Positions 27,901 through 37,550 of a stretch of 64,000 nt of DNA are shown one piece after another. The translations under genes and the position numbers were made by a program. Within the stretch, counting starts at the first letter, position 1, and every line of letters begins with the position of its first letter. Origin of the DNA: Zoogloea sp. (GTDB lineage: Bacteria; Pseudomonadota; Gammaproteobacteria; Burkholderiales; Rhodocyclaceae); NCBI GenBank assembly GCA_016720685.1, contig JADKKC010000009.1:27604-91603 (forward strand). Direction: 5' to 3'. Under the pieces are notes generated by a model that was not told the DNA's origin, made no database searches, and saw only the letters and a list, made by a program, of their open reading frames with translations.

Positions 27901-29957
27901 TTCTCGCCGGGCGCGACCTCAATATCGCCACCACCACTCGCAGCACCGCCACCGCCCAGGGCAACTACACGGGCATCGACCGCATCGCCGGGCTCTACAT
28001 CACCGGCAGCACCGCCGCCGGCGAACTCATCGCCGCAGCCGGACGCGATCTCGGCCTCACCGCCGCCACCGTCGAAAACGCCGGCCAGGGCAGCACCGTC
28101 CTCTCGGCCGGGCGGGATCTCAAGCTCGCCACCGTCACCACCACCCGCCGCCAGGAAACCGTCTGGGACGCCAGCAACTACCGCAAGGACGCCAACAGCC
28201 TGGAAATTGGCACCACCCTTGATGTAGCCGGCAAGCTCCGCCTTGAAGCTGGACAGGACATTGCACTGCGTGCCGCTAGCATCACCAGCGACCAGGGCGC
28301 CCTCGACGTGCTCGCCGGCCGCGACATTGCGCTCTCCAGCGGCCGCGAAACGCTCTTCATGGCAGAAGCCCACCGCGATACCGACCGCAACATATTCGGC
28401 AGCGAAACCTCCATCAGCCGCCAGACCCTGGCACGCGACAGCAGCCTGTCCATGACCCTCTCCGCCAACACCGTTCGCCTCCAGTCCGGTCGGGACATCG
28501 TCCTCACCGGCAGCAACGTTGCCTCCACCGCCGGCACCGCCCTCCTCGCCGGCCGCAATATACGCATCGAGGCCGACACCGACCGGCTGCAGGAAAGCCG
28601 ATACAGCGAAACGCGGCAGTCCAAACTGATAAGCAACAACGGCATTGGCGTCACCATCGGCTCCCGCATGCAGAGCCTGGATAACGGAGATGTCAGAACC
28701 AGCACAGCAAGCAGCACCGTCGGCAGTATCGAAGGCAATGTCCTGATCGAGGCCGGGAAGACCTACAGCCAGATCGGCAGCAGCGTCTTCGCCCCTCGCG
28801 GCGACGTCGGCATTTCTGCCAGCAAAGTCGACATCCTTGAAGCCCGGGAGACCGGCAGCAACCAGACCGAGATGAAGTTCCGGCAAAGCGGGATGACGGT
28901 GGCCGTCACCAGCCCCGTGATCAGCGCAATACAAAGCGCCGAGCAACTGAGCCGGGTTGTCAGCCGCTCTGGCGATGCCCGCATGCACGCACTGGCCGCC
29001 GCGTCGACAGCGCTATCGGCCCAGAATGCCTATACCGCGGTCCAGGCTGGCCAGGGCACCAAGATCAACGGAAAGGACGGCCAGATCGCCACCGTAAAGG
29101 ATGCCGACGGCAACGCGACAAGCCGCGATGCCAATGCCGCCGACAAGGTGGGCGGCATCAACCTCAGTATCAGCATTGGCACCAGTGCAGGCCAGAGCAA
29201 ATCCCTCCAGAAGAGCGACAGCGCAGAGGGCTCCACTGTCATGGCCGGTGGCAACACGCAGATCGCGGCCCGCGGCGCCGTGCAGGACAGCACGCTGACC
29301 GTGCAGGGCAGCGACATCCGGGCCGGTAACAAGCTATCCCTCAGTGCCGAAAACGCAATCCGACTGCAGGCAGCGAAAAACACGGCGGAGCAGCACAGCA
29401 CAAACACAAGCTCCAGCGGCAGCATCGGCATCGGTTTTGCGTTGGGCGGAGCACAAAACGGCTTCACCCTGCAGGCAAGCGCCAGCGCCGCACGGGGCAA
29501 CGCCGACGGTAACGACGTGAGCTGGCGCAACAGCCACATTGAGGCCGGCAACACACTGGCATTGAAGTCGGGTGGCAATACAACAGTGAGAGGCGCTGTG
29601 GCTGCCGGACAACAAGTAAGTGCAGAAATCGGCGGCAACCTGGCCTTGAAAGCCTCCAGGACACCAGCCAGTACAAAAGCAGGCAGCAGAGCGAAGGCCG
29701 TTCGCCACGCATCCAGACCACCAGTCTGGACAACCGCCACGGCGCCTTGCGTGCCAACGACAACCTCGCCGTGCTCGCCTCGGGCAGCGTGGATAACAGC
29801 GGCGAGGGCTGATGTCCGTAGCCATACCCTGCGCCTCGGGGCCGACAACAGCCCCGGCGCTGCCATGCCGCACCGGCACGCTGTCCATCCTCAACACCGG
29901 TGGCACCCTCATCGCCGGTCGCCTGCTCGACATCGACGCGGCCCGCCTCGGTGGTGA
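18927..29957 (+). CDS. cdiA: Giant CdiA-like filamentous haemagglutinin (TpsA), C-terminus lost
   Basis: 3676-residue frame. It starts with an extended signal peptide (MNKHCYRIVFNQTRGMPMVV, ESPR type), then the TPS secretion domain (about 75-325) with NPAGIVCDGCGFIN. Long FHA-1 repeats rich in LDNRGG follow to about 2290. A non-repetitive, Cys-containing segment (about 2290-2525) is a candidate receptor-binding region. Next come an Ala/Pro linker, the conserved VETDPRFTDRRQWL block near 2785, and FHA-2 repeats from about 2870. Genuine coding ends near base 29650: a lost base before GCCTCCAGGACACC shifts the frame, and the last 100 or so residues are out of frame. There the gene runs into a duplicate of its own earlier sequence. 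Confidence 0.85.
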   Translation: MNKHCYRIVFNQTRGMPMVVAESARSQGGAGEPDGAGGLRASPPARRAAFALSTLSLGVLLITGGMSWSPSAGAQIVADRSAPGARQATVLNTANGVLQVNIQTPSAAGVSHNVYSQFDVPARGAILNNARSGATTRLGGLVQGNPWLAGGTARVILNEVNATSPSQLRGYIEVGGDRAEVVIANPAGIVCDGCGFINASRSTLTTGAPLLTNGSLDGFRVQGGRIEVQGAGLDAADSDYTGLIARAVDLNAGIWAKDLRVITGAAEVSADAASATALAASGTAPAFALDVALLGGMYANRITLVGAEAGLGMRSAGHIGAAAGEVLVTLDGRLENSGRLTATGAIGVAAAGGIANSGSLYALGDTTLATPADVTSSGLVAAGGNVELSAARIAGSSASAFVAGLHEDGSLGAGWLQADASGALAANGQNLAQSGIRFAADSLSLAGSQTATRQLDLLARRGDIDASAARIGVDESLQARSTGTLRSDAAHVSAARLQISAENLSNRAGSLVQTGPTALAVTLPGSLDNQGGYIASAGTAFDLAATTVANADGHIEHTGSGTFALSVTTLDGPRGSLASAGTLRLGAATLILDGGNTRADSLQIDSARLSSVGGQITQSGNGPMQVRATQLLDNSGGRLASNGSLGVDAGELRNTAGSIQAGADASLRMAGAADNSGGSIVAGRQLKLGAASLDNSRGLVSSAAGSLGLTLSGALANPLGDILAGADLSLTAASLASSGTLYSQRHLRIDIAEALASTGVIAAAGDASLSAGRIDSSTGSLLAAGMQADGSAAAAGSLSVLARDGLLAQGRNQAVGAFVASGRNVDLAGSQSRAENISLAALAGDVVTRDAIVAGSATLEIRTAADPARQLDNRGGQLSAAQLDLSVANLDNRAGSLQQSGSGDLTLATASLDNRGGRIATNSRQLTLSADGLDNAQGLIVHAGSDSLVITATTLAGGQGRILTNGSLNLAAGEIDLDGAETRAHHIRINSPLLSHQGALLAGSGTLDIKADTLLDNTGGLITANGDTTVQAGTLLNRQGALQATGNASLTLAASDVVDNSAGSLSTQSGHLVVESGGALLNRLGAIGSGGAFDARLASLDNSGTLYAADRLAIVSAGLIDNTGVLAGRSSVQLDAARLSAGAASLLAAGLQSDGSSGATGDLTVTTADLLAAHGHNQAAGRLVFSGRDVDLSGATTRGSRVMLTATGGDLVTAGGSVATPGELLIEARSGFASRLDNRAGHLAAGHLDIQVANLDNRAGAIEQSGTTATVLALTAPGGLMDNRGGFIAGNGLDFALAAHTLLNSDGRIAHAGSGTLNLSAASLDNQRGVVLGNGSIRVLADLLNNDTGSFNARSLDLHAASLLNRGGDIVHSGPAAGAIGVAGVFDNRAGRLASAGDFSLAAGVLDNRGGTLASAGTASLGIHVAGVTDNSSAGKILAGGSARLETAAFDNTDGQLAASESLGVVAANGLANLRGTLAAGQALSVTAATLDNTEGSLQSLHAALAIDVAGEFANRRGQALAGSDLRAVVGSLDNSGTLYAGGSAFVAARGDALNTGLVAAGSNLVLAGAGIASDATSVLAAGLQADGSLAAGGDLTVSASGPLMATGHNLAGGRLAFSGASVDLTASRTEAGHIAILATGGDILTIDSRLSTPGQLSLNASGADNRGGELLAGQLQIPAATLDNRDGRIAQSGSGPAGITATQLFDNRLGSLVGNGDTTLVVGQLLNSEGHIQTAASAALGIHAGGHVDNLSGALVAGGRLTLQAASLDNRAGQISAIAGGLGVNLESGRLDNAGGRLEAAETLSLAARGIVNAAGSITGRQIHVDSAGQAFDNRGGLLAAREGLSLASGELDNAAGTLQAGGELLVDTGGQRLANTASGSAAGIFGRGRVDLRSGILDNSGGFIGATANLAIAASTLLNRDGAAISTEQSLVVAASVVDNRGGQIQALGDLAIDTGAGRIDNTGSLIRAAGQASLTAGQLVNAATPDGSGLGIEGRSLRIQTTDLDNRHGALRANDNLAVLASGSVDNSGGLMSAGHTLRLADNSPGAAAGSRTLSILNTGGTLIAGRLLDIDAARLGGDGSLLSRGDITVRLTGDYNHSGVFRAAGNASLVTAGNIVNHAAMEAGQTLHLSAAHITNLTDATLSGDTTELNAAVSLLNRGLIDGRETRISTAELLNAGRGRIYGDHLAIQAGTLVNEQQYGNSATIAARERLDLGVHNLVNREHALIFSAGDMAIGGTLDAAGRATGMAARIDNSSATIEALGQLSLASAQLANTNAHFSTRIASVGSPEEIVYITPSGASGMFPVAMFNWGHWSKAGAYYWAVDKLMPEFGVLGESPVPRVGEVGCADDFPGDECQSIYELAISSSYPRNDKAWAYFHLTPPDPQPVTPTIAKPAEPMLIKPVAPDLARAASCQPGAGYSDTACSAYTIELDTYTQQLASDSAALAAYSASMGAYEAAWSAYRDTEAAWAAATEIRYTALDEAIVKYNEAIDGGRIKSWTQYEVTRTHSQSEVVSSDPAQILAGGAMRITGLDLLNDKSRILAGGLLSGDLGSLRNVDGEGVYITHEAGTSQTTWTKYKGDRKGYSVRRWSAPTPYLPADKVTTITLPVAETRGDTAPSGSGASIAGRSTSTLDTPVESTGTATAGTRAAAIIEVRANLAAPVAGSTGSAPVAAPQTAGNIATAEAAGAAPVALVAAPAVGASGLAGIKTAALPVAAAPALVPVDAAPAGVTPALQGSPTAARPQAVGAAPAVVIRSVAPDTRLPSSSLFTVNPAGDARYLVETDPRFTDRRQWLSSDYMLSALSVDPATVQKRLGDGFYEQRLVREQVAQLTGRRFLDGYADDEAQYLALLDNAATYARAWNLLPGLALSAEQMAGLTSDIVWLVDEAVTLPDGRLTHALVPRLYVRVREGDLDGNGSLISADALDIALSGDLQNNATLAGRSVVSLSAENVKNLGGRIRGTDVGIRAGQDLSIEGGRIEATDRLAVLAGRDLNIATTTRSTATAQGNYTGIDRIAGLYITGSTAAGELIAAAGRDLGLTAATVENAGQGSTVLSAGRDLKLATVTTTRRQETVWDASNYRKDANSLEIGTTLDVAGKLRLEAGQDIALRAASITSDQGALDVLAGRDIALSSGRETLFMAEAHRDTDRNIFGSETSISRQTLARDSSLSMTLSANTVRLQSGRDIVLTGSNVASTAGTALLAGRNIRIEADTDRLQESRYSETRQSKLISNNGIGVTIGSRMQSLDNGDVRTSTASSTVGSIEGNVLIEAGKTYSQIGSSVFAPRGDVGISASKVDILEARETGSNQTEMKFRQSGMTVAVTSPVISAIQSAEQLSRVVSRSGDARMHALAAASTALSAQNAYTAVQAGQGTKINGKDGQIATVKDADGNATSRDANAADKVGGINLSISIGTSAGQSKSLQKSDSAEGSTVMAGGNTQIAARGAVQDSTLTVQGSDIRAGNKLSLSAENAIRLQAAKNTAEQHSTNTSSSGSIGIGFALGGAQNGFTLQASASAARGNADGNDVSWRNSHIEAGNTLALKSGGNTTVRGAVAAGQQVSAEIGGNLALKASRTPASTKAGSRAKAVRHASRPPVWTTATAPCVPTTTSPCSPRAAWITAARADVRSHTLRLGADNSPGAAMPHRHAVHPQHRWHPHRRSPARHRRGPPRW
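24911..28239 (+). repeat. Internal direct repeat of cdiA, copy 1
   Basis: This 3.33-kb part of cdiA (late FHA-1, the candidate receptor-binding segment, linker and start of FHA-2) recurs at 29692-33026, about 4.78 kb downstream. Copies begin at CGAAGGCCG and part after GATGTAGCCGGCAAGCTCC. Copy 1 keeps one continuous frame throughout. Confidence 0.9.
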
Positions 29958-32900
29958 CCGCAGCCTCCTCAGCCGCGGCGACATCACCGTCCGGCTGACA
30001 GGTGACTACAACCATTCTGGCGTTTTCCGTGCCGCCGGCAATGCCAGCCTCGTCACCGTAAACATCGTCAACTCCGCCGCGATGGAGGCCGGGCAAACGC
30101 TGCACCTGTCCGCCGCCCACATCACCAACCTCACCGATGCCCACCCTCGGCGACACCACCGAGCTGAACGCAGCCGTCAGCCTCCTCAATCGTGGCCTCC
30201 ATCGATGGCCGCGAAACCCGGATCAGCACCCGCCGAAATACCAACGCCGGCCGCGGCCGCATTTTACGGCGATCACCTGGCCATCCAGGCCGGCACCCTC
30301 GTCAACGAGCAGCAATACGGCAACAGCGCCGCCATCGCGGCCCGCGAGCGGCTCGATCTCGGCGTACCTGGCCTGGTCAACCGCGAGCACGCGCTGATTT
30401 TCCAGTGCTGGCGGCACGGCCATCGGCGGCACCCTCGACGCCGCCGGCCGCGCCACCGGCGCTGGCGGCGCGTATCGATAACAGCAGCGCCACCATCGAG
30501 GCCCTGGGCCAGCTCAGCCTGGCCAGCGCGCAGCTCGCCAACACCAACGCCCACTTCAGCACCCGCATCGCCAGCGTCGGCAGCACCCCCGAAGAAATCA
30601 CCTACATCACGCCGTCCAGGGCAAGCGGCGGCATGTTCCCGGTTGCGATGTTCAACTGGGGGCACTGGAGCAATTGGCGCCTATTACTGGCCCAGGTGGA
30701 CAAGCTCATGCCGAATTCCAGTGTCCTCGGCGAATCCCCCGTGCCGCGGGTGGGCGAAGTCGGCTGCGCCGATGACTTCCCCGGAGACTAATGCCAAAGC
30801 ATCTACGAGCTCGCCATCAGTTCGAGCTACCCCGCAACGACAAGGCGTGGGCCTGCTTCCGCCTCACGCCGCCCGATCCGCAGCCGGTCACGCCGACCAT
30901 CGCCAAACCGGCCGAGCCAATGCTGATCAAACCCGTCGCGCCCGATCTGGCGCGCGCCGCCAGCTGCCAGCCCGGCGCGGGCTACAGCGATACGGCGTGC
31001 AGCGCCCACCATTGAACTCGACACCTACACGCAGCAACTCGCCAGCGATGGCGCCGCCCTGGCTGCCTACAGCGCCAGCATGGGGCCTACGAGGCGGCGT
31101 GGTCGGCGTATCACGATACCGAAGCGGCCTGGGCGGCGGCCACTGAAATCCGTTACGCGGCGCTGGACGAAGCCATCGTCAAATACAACGAGGCCATCGA
31201 CGGCGGACGGATCAAGTCATGGACTCAATACGAAGTCACCCGCACCCACAGCCAGAGTGAAGTCGTCAGCTCCGACCCGGCACAAATCCTCGCCGGTGGC
31301 GCCATGCGCATAACAGGTCTCGACCTCCTCAACGACAAGAGCCGGATCCTCGCCGGCGGGCTGCTGAGCGGCGACCTGGGCAGCCTGCGCAATGTGGATG
31401 GCGAAGGCGTCCCATTACCCATGAGGCCGGGACCAGCCAAATCCACCTGGACCAAATACAAAGGTGACCGGAAAGGCTATTCCGTCCGGAGATGGAGCGC
31501 TCCACTCCTATCTCCCCGCTGACAAAGTCACCACCATCACCCTGCCGGTCGCCGAAACCCGCGGCGATACCGCTCCGTCCGGCAGCGGCGCCTCCATCGC
31601 CGGGCGCAGCACGAGCACTCTCGATACCCCGGTAGAAAGCACCGGCACAGCCACCGCCGGCACCCGGGCCGCTGCCATCATCGAAGTTCGCGCAAACCTT
31701 GCCGCGCCGGTGGCCGGCAGCACGGGCTCCGCCCCGGTTGCCGCCCCGCAAACGGCGGGCAGCATTGCCACCGCCGAGGCGGCAGGCGCGGCGCCGGTGG
31801 CGCTCGTCGCCGCGCCTGCCGTGGGCGCGTCGGGCCTTGCCGGCATCAAGACCGCCGCGCTGCCCGTGGCTGCGGCGCCCGCCCCTGTGCCGGTGGACGC
31901 GGCCCCGGCCGGCGTCACGCCAGCCCCTTCAGGGCTCGCCGACCGCCGCGAGGCCCCAGGCTGTCGGCGCGGCGCCGGCCGTTGTCATCCGCAGCGTGGC
32001 GCCCGACACCCGCTTGCCGTCGTCCAGCCTGTTCACCGTCAATCCGGCCGGCGACGCCCGCTACCCTCGTCGAAACCGACCCGCGCTTCACCGACCGTCG
32101 CCAGTGGCTCAGCTCGGACTACATGCTCGGCGCGCTTTCCGTCGATCCGGCCACGGTGCAAAACGCCTCGGCGACGGCTTCTACGAACAGCGCCTGGTTC
32201 GCGAACAGGTCGCCCAGCTCACCGGCCAGCGCTTTCTCGACGGTTACGCCGACGACGAAGCCCGGTATCTTGCCCTGCTCGACAACGCCGCCACCTACGC
32301 CCGCGCCTGGAACCTGCTGCCCGGCCTCGCCCTCAGCGCCGAACAGATGGCCGGGTTGACCAGCGACATCGTCTGGCTCGTGGACGAAGCCGTCACCCTG
32401 CCCGACGGACGTCTCACCCATGCCCTGGTTCCGCGCCTCTACGTCCGCGTCCGCGAGGGCGATCTCGACGGCAATGGCAGCCTGATTTCCGCCGACGCCC
32501 TCGACATCGCCCTCTCCGGCGATCTCCAAAACAACGCCACTTTGGCCGGGCGCAGCGTGGTCAGTCTGAGCGCCGAGAACGTGAAGAACCTCGGCGGACG
32601 CATCCGCGGCACTGACGTCGGCATCAAGGCCGGCCAGGATCTGAGCATTGAAGGCGGCCGTATCGAAGCCACCGATCGCCTCGCGGTTCTCGCCGGGCGC
32701 GACCTCAATATCGCCACCACCACTCGCAGCACCGCCACCGCCCAGGGCAACTACACGGGCATCGACCGCATCGCCGGGCTCTACATCACCGGCAGCACCG
32801 CCGCCGGCGAACTCATCGCCGCAGCCGGACGCGATCTCGGCCTCACCGCCGCCACCGTCGAAAACGCCGGCCAGGGCAGCACCGTCCTCTCGGCCGGGCG

Positions 32901-33026
32901 GGATCTCCAATCTCGCCACCGTCACCACCACCCGCCGCCAGGAAACCGTCTGGGACGCCAGCAACTACCGCAAGGACGCCAACAGCCTGGAAATTGGCAC
33001 CACCCTTGATGTAGCCGGCAAGCTCC
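29692..33026 (+). repeat. Internal direct repeat of cdiA, copy 2 (frameshift-riddled)
   Basis: Near-identical to 24911-28239 but broken by many one- to three-base insertions and deletions. Examples: GCTCAACGC-type changes near 30237, an added C at 30140, loss of one A at about 32161, and an extra C at about 32908 (CTCCAATCTCGCC against CTCAAGCTCGCC). The frame changes repeatedly between 29.7 and 32.2 kb, so no product can be made. Net length difference is about 6 bases. Differences cluster in the first 2.5 kb, which suggests consensus error in a repeat as much as decay. The segment joins the truncated cdiA to cassette A. Confidence 0.88.
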
Positions 33027-36000
33027 TGCTCCAGTCCGGGCACGACCTCACCGCTCGCGCCGCGACCCTCAAGAGCCGTGGCGACCTCACTCTGCAGGCG
33101 GGGAACGACCTCAGGCTCGAGGCTGGCCGGGCAAGCACCGCCTTCGACGAAGCCCAGCGCACCACCGACGATGATCTGTTTGCCCGCAAAACCTCTGTCA
33201 CCCGCAACGCGGTCAGCCGGCAGACGCTGGTGAGCAGCACGCTGGACGCTGCAAACATCGATCTGGCGGCCGGCCGGGACATCCGCACCGAAGCGGCTCA
33301 GTTGGTGGCGCGGCAAGGGCTCGGCCTGGACGCCGGGCGCGATCTTCACATCGGCGCCGCCACCGAGAGCGTGACCGAAACCCACCTCAACCAAACGCTG
33401 CGCCAAGCCAAGGGCTTGGGCAAATTTGCCGGCGCCCTGTTGCTGCCGAGTGCCGGCGTGCCGGGTGTTTCGTTCGCTGCCGATCTGATGGGCTCGCAAC
33501 GCTTGTCGCAGGAAGGATGGCAGTCGAGTTCCCAGGCGGTCGGCAGCACCGTCAGTGCCGCCACGATCCAGGCCCGCAGCGGTCGCGACGCCGTCGTCCA
33601 GGGCTCCACTCTTGTGGCGGATGGGGATATCCGTATCGAAACCGGGCGCGATCTGCAGGTCGTGGCGGTGTCGGGCAGCCGCGAAAGCACCAGCAAGTCC
33701 AGCGCCGCCAAGAGTGGCTCCGTCGGTAAAACGTGGCAGCCGGCCATCGGCCGTGCTACCTCGAGCAGCAATCTCGCCGAGGCGGCGAGCACGCTCACGG
33801 CCAGCCAGGTGGCGAGCCTCGCCGGTAATGTGGATATGCGTGTCGGGCAGGCCTACACGCAGCGCGCCAGCGACATTCTCGCCCTCGGGGTCCAGCCCGA
33901 CAGCGTCAATATCGCTATCCGTGCTGCCGAGGTGGTGCTTGACAGCGCCGCCACGACGCGCGACAGCACCTACCACGCCGAAGCCCGTCGGGTGGCCCTT
34001 GGCGGTTCTGTCAGCGTGCCGATCGTAAACGCGATCCAGGGCGTCACCGCCACAGTCGAAGCGGCCGGCCAGACCCGCGACAGCCGCAGCCATGCGCTCG
34101 CCGCCGCAACCCTCGCCCTTCAGTCCTATGCCGTGGTGGGGGCCGTTACCAACCCCACCGGTGTCAAGGTGGGGGTGAGTCTGGGTAGTAGCAGCAACAC
34201 CAGCGATACCGTCCAGCACAGCACCGACACCGTCGGCAGCAAAATCGCCGCCACCGGAAACATCGTCCTCGAAGCCAGCGGCAAAGGCGATACGAGCCGC
34301 ATCCAGGCCACCGGCGCCCGTATCGAGGCGGGGCGCGATCTCGATCTGAAGGCCGATGGCGGCATCAGTCTCGAAGCCGCGCACAGCAGCTACAACCAGT
34401 CCAGTACCAACTCGAGCAGCGGCGCCAGCATCGGGGTGGCCTACTCTTCCGGTGGCAGTCAGAACGGCTTCACCCTCGAACTGAGCGCCAACAAGAGCCA
34501 GGGCAAGGGCGACGGGCAGGATCTCCAGCACACCCAGACCCGCCTCGTGGCCGGTGAAACCGCCCGTCTCAAGGTTGGCGGCGACACCACGCTCCGTGGC
34601 GCCAGCATCACCGGCAAACAGCTCCAGACCGACATCGGCGGCCAGCTCACCATCGAAAGCGTTCAGGACTTCAGCAGCTTCCATAGCAAACAGGACAGCG
34701 CCGGCTTCGGCCTCAGCCTGTGCATTCCTCCCCTGTGCGGTGGCATCAGCACCGCCAGTATCAACGCCGCCCAGAATCGCATTGCCAGCAACTTCCTGAG
34801 CGTCACCGAACAAAGCGGGCTCTTTGCCGGCGACGGTGGTTTCCAGCTCCAGGTCAAAGGCAACACCGACCTAGCCGGCGCGGTTATCGCCAGCAGCGAC
34901 AAGGCCGCCGCAGAAGGTCGCAACCGGCTCACCACCGCGGGCATCAACACCCGCGACCTGCACAACGCGGCCGCCTACGACGCCCAGGGCTTCAGTGTCG
35001 GCATCACCCTTTCCAGTGCCGGCGCCCCGAAATCCGAAGGCAACACCGCGAGCACGGAAAGCCCGCGCACCCCCGGCGCCCGCCCCGGCGAGCAGAGCCG
35101 CGCCACCCCCGGCGCCAGTGTCGGCTATGGCGCGGCCAGCGGCAGCAGCGCCAGCCTCACCCGCAGCGCCATTTCCACCGCGAACATCCAGCTCACCGGC
35201 CAGGAGCCGACCGCGCTCGCCAGCCTCAATCGCGACACCGAACGGGAGGTCGGCCCACTCGACAGTGAAGGGCGCAGCACCCGTACCGTCAGCGCCCTCA
35301 AGCCCATCTTCGACCAGAACGCGGTCAGCAAGGACGTCGCCGCCCAGGTTGCCATCTCCAAAGAAGCCAGTTACCTTCTGCCGAAGGCGGTGGGGGATTA
35401 CGCCAACACACAAACCAGGGATTACGAGATCGCCGTCGCCGCCCGCGACGCCTCACGTAAAAATCTTCAAACCGAGACCGACCCCGCCAGACAGGCAGAA
35501 CTCCAGACCACGATCGCGTCGGCGGAACGCCTTATCGCCGACCGTCAGGATACCTACGACAACTGGAAGGAAGGCGGCGCTTACCGGGTCGCGTTGCACA
35601 CCGTCGTCGGCGGCCTGTTGAGCGGCAATGCCGCAGGCCTTGCCGGTGCCGGCGCAACAGCTGCGGCCGCGCCCCGTATCGACGCCCTCACGCAAGATCT
35701 CCCCGAACCCGTCAGCCAGGCCGCCGGGATGGTGCTGGGCAGCGTAATCGGCGCAGTGGCCGGCAGCGCAACCGGCGGTGGCCTCCCGGCAACGGCAAGC
35801 GGCGCGGCAGCCGGGTTGGTGGTGGATGCGAATAATCGGCAGTTGCACGTAAGCGAGACCGAGAAACTTAAGCAGAAAGCCGACGAGCAGGCCCGTGCAA
35901 GCTTGGCCGGGCGGAATGCCACCGAGACAGAAACGGCTCTGGCGAAGAAATACTGGTTCGACCTGCTGAGCTCCGAAGCGCTTGCTGTTGTGGATGTCAC

Positions 36001-37141
36001 GGCCAATCGGGCTCGTACCGACTATCTCGGACAGGTGGAAGCAACACGTCAGCCCGGTCTGGCAGGGCAAGCTCAAGCCGAACGCTATCTTCAGGACGCA
36101 GCAACAGCCCGCCAAATCGTCGCCAGCATGTCAGGGGCGCTTTTGATTGGCACAGATGGCAAACCCATCGTTGCCGATGGCGCTGCCGTGCGTGCCTTCC
36201 AATCGACCGATAAGCAGTTCGCCGATAGTCAGCTCTTTCTGGCACGAGACGCGGCCACGCTGTCGCGTCAGTTCGGTAGCTCTCAGGCGGCATCGGGTGC
36301 CTTTGCACGGGAGAGCAGCTTGGAGAATCGCCTCGCCGCTTCGGGGAGGCTGGCGCGCGAAGATGCGCAACTAAGCAGCTTGCGTGTCCCGAGCGAGGGG
36401 GTGACGCGGGTTTATCCAGAGTTGGATCTATCGCCAGCGTTTGGGCCGGTTCGGCAAGTGGGGAAGGTGCTTTTACGAGGGGCGGATCAGGTTTTGGAAG
36501 GGGCATTCCGCAGCGCACGGGATGTGTTATTGAATCGCCCGCCTGCTGAAGTTGTGGGGATGGAGAATATTGCTGCGTCAGAGGTGAGGGGCGCTCGGCG
36601 GATTGGGGAAAATAGTGAAGTAGATATTGCGGTAGCCATCAAAAGCCGAGTATTAAGCAATATCGATGCAAGCAAGGCAGCTCGCCAAAGCTCGAATTTT
36701 TTTGAATTTTCGAGTACAGAACGATTGGTTAAAGAAGCTCTAGCATCCAATCAATCTCCATGGCCGTTGGGTTACTATCCTGTTTCTCGTCCAATGAGTA
36801 TTGGAGAGGAATTCAATATGGTAATTGATGCAAATCAAGCAGTTGGTTTGAGTGGGCCTGGTGGGTTCGGCACATTTAGCAGTATTCCGGATCAAGGATT
36901 TGCCAGGAGTGTTCTTGCGATTACTGAGCAGTTTAAACGTGATGTCTCGTTCTCTCAGCGTTATGAGGTTGCAAAAAAATTCAATGCGTTGGAAGGCCCG
37001 ATTGGGCCTCAGATTGACCAGGTTAGCGGTAGATTGCTTCGCGGTAGTCAGTCAATATGGCAATTGGATTTGCAACTCCCGTGGAATCAACGGACTCAGT
37101 ATTTGAGACCAATAGGCGATCCCATTCCTCTTAAGCCTTGA
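32908..37141 (+). CDS. Cassette A: CdiA-like C-terminal part with FHA-2, pretoxin and toxin tip
   Basis: Continuous frame of about 1410 codons that begins where copy 2 of the repeat regains frame; it has no start codon of its own. FHA-2 type repeats (ARSGRDAVVQGSTLVADGDI, SLEAAHSSYNQSSTNSSSGA) reach about 34.9 kb. A pretoxin region follows (GGAYRVALHTVVGGLLSGNA, GSVIGAVAGSATGGGLPATA, then VVDANNRQLHVSE at about 35.82 kb, the NNRQLH motif that precedes variable toxin tips). After about 36.56 kb GC content falls sharply. The last 190 residues (DQGFARSVLAITEQFKRDV, NALEGPIGPQIDQVSGRLL) match no toxin family I can name. The next gene starts 15 bases later, as toxin/immunity pairs do. Confidence 0.75.
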
Positions 37142-37155
37142 ATGTAAATGCAATA

Positions 37156-37539
37156 ATGAAGTCAATAAAGATAATGTGGTCTGTTTGGGACTCAAATCCA
37201 GTGGTTTCGTGGACTTCAGAAAATGGCATTTTTTCAGTTGAAAGAAAATTGCCGCCGATCGCTGTCTCTCTGCTTTCTCGAAAAGGAATGATCGCGATCG
37301 TGGGGGACTATGCGGAACTCGGCTCATGCAATCTGATTTTTTACTCCCTTGATGGAAAGCTTGTCCGTACATTTGCAGCCCCGAGTTACGGGAAAGATTC
37401 TCAGTTTGGTGGGATAAGAGAGACGGAAAATGGTTTGGAAGTGATTGTTGGGTATAGTGTTGATGGGGATTGGGTTGAAAAATGTGGGGAGTTGGATTTG
37501 GCTACCGGAAACATTACGGCGCTTCATAGAAACTATTAG
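37156..37539 (+). CDS. Putative immunity protein of cassette A (CdiI-like)
   Basis: 127 residues from ATG 37156; a TTG at 37138 overlapping the toxin stop is an alternative start. Small, acidic to neutral, without signal or membrane segment; strand-rich (MIAIVGDYAELGSC, NLIFYSLDGKLVRTF, GLEVIVGYSVDGDWVEKC). No family recognised. It is called immunity because it follows the cassette A toxin at once, shares its low GC content, and the same gene order recurs in cassette B. The toxin partner would be residues encoded up to 37141. Confidence 0.6.
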   Translation: MKSIKIMWSVWDSNPVVSWTSENGIFSVERKLPPIAVSLLSRKGMIAIVGDYAELGSCNLIFYSLDGKLVRTFAAPSYGKDSQFGGIRETENGLEVIVGYSVDGDWVEKCGELDLATGNITALHRNY

Positions 37540-37550
37540 GGGAAAAGAGT

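Noticed and set aside
26430..28988. An 852-codon minus-strand frame across cdiA
   Set aside because: Pure shadow of the FHA repeats; no domain, no ribosome-binding site, and the repeat copy at 32 kb shows an equally meaningless frame.
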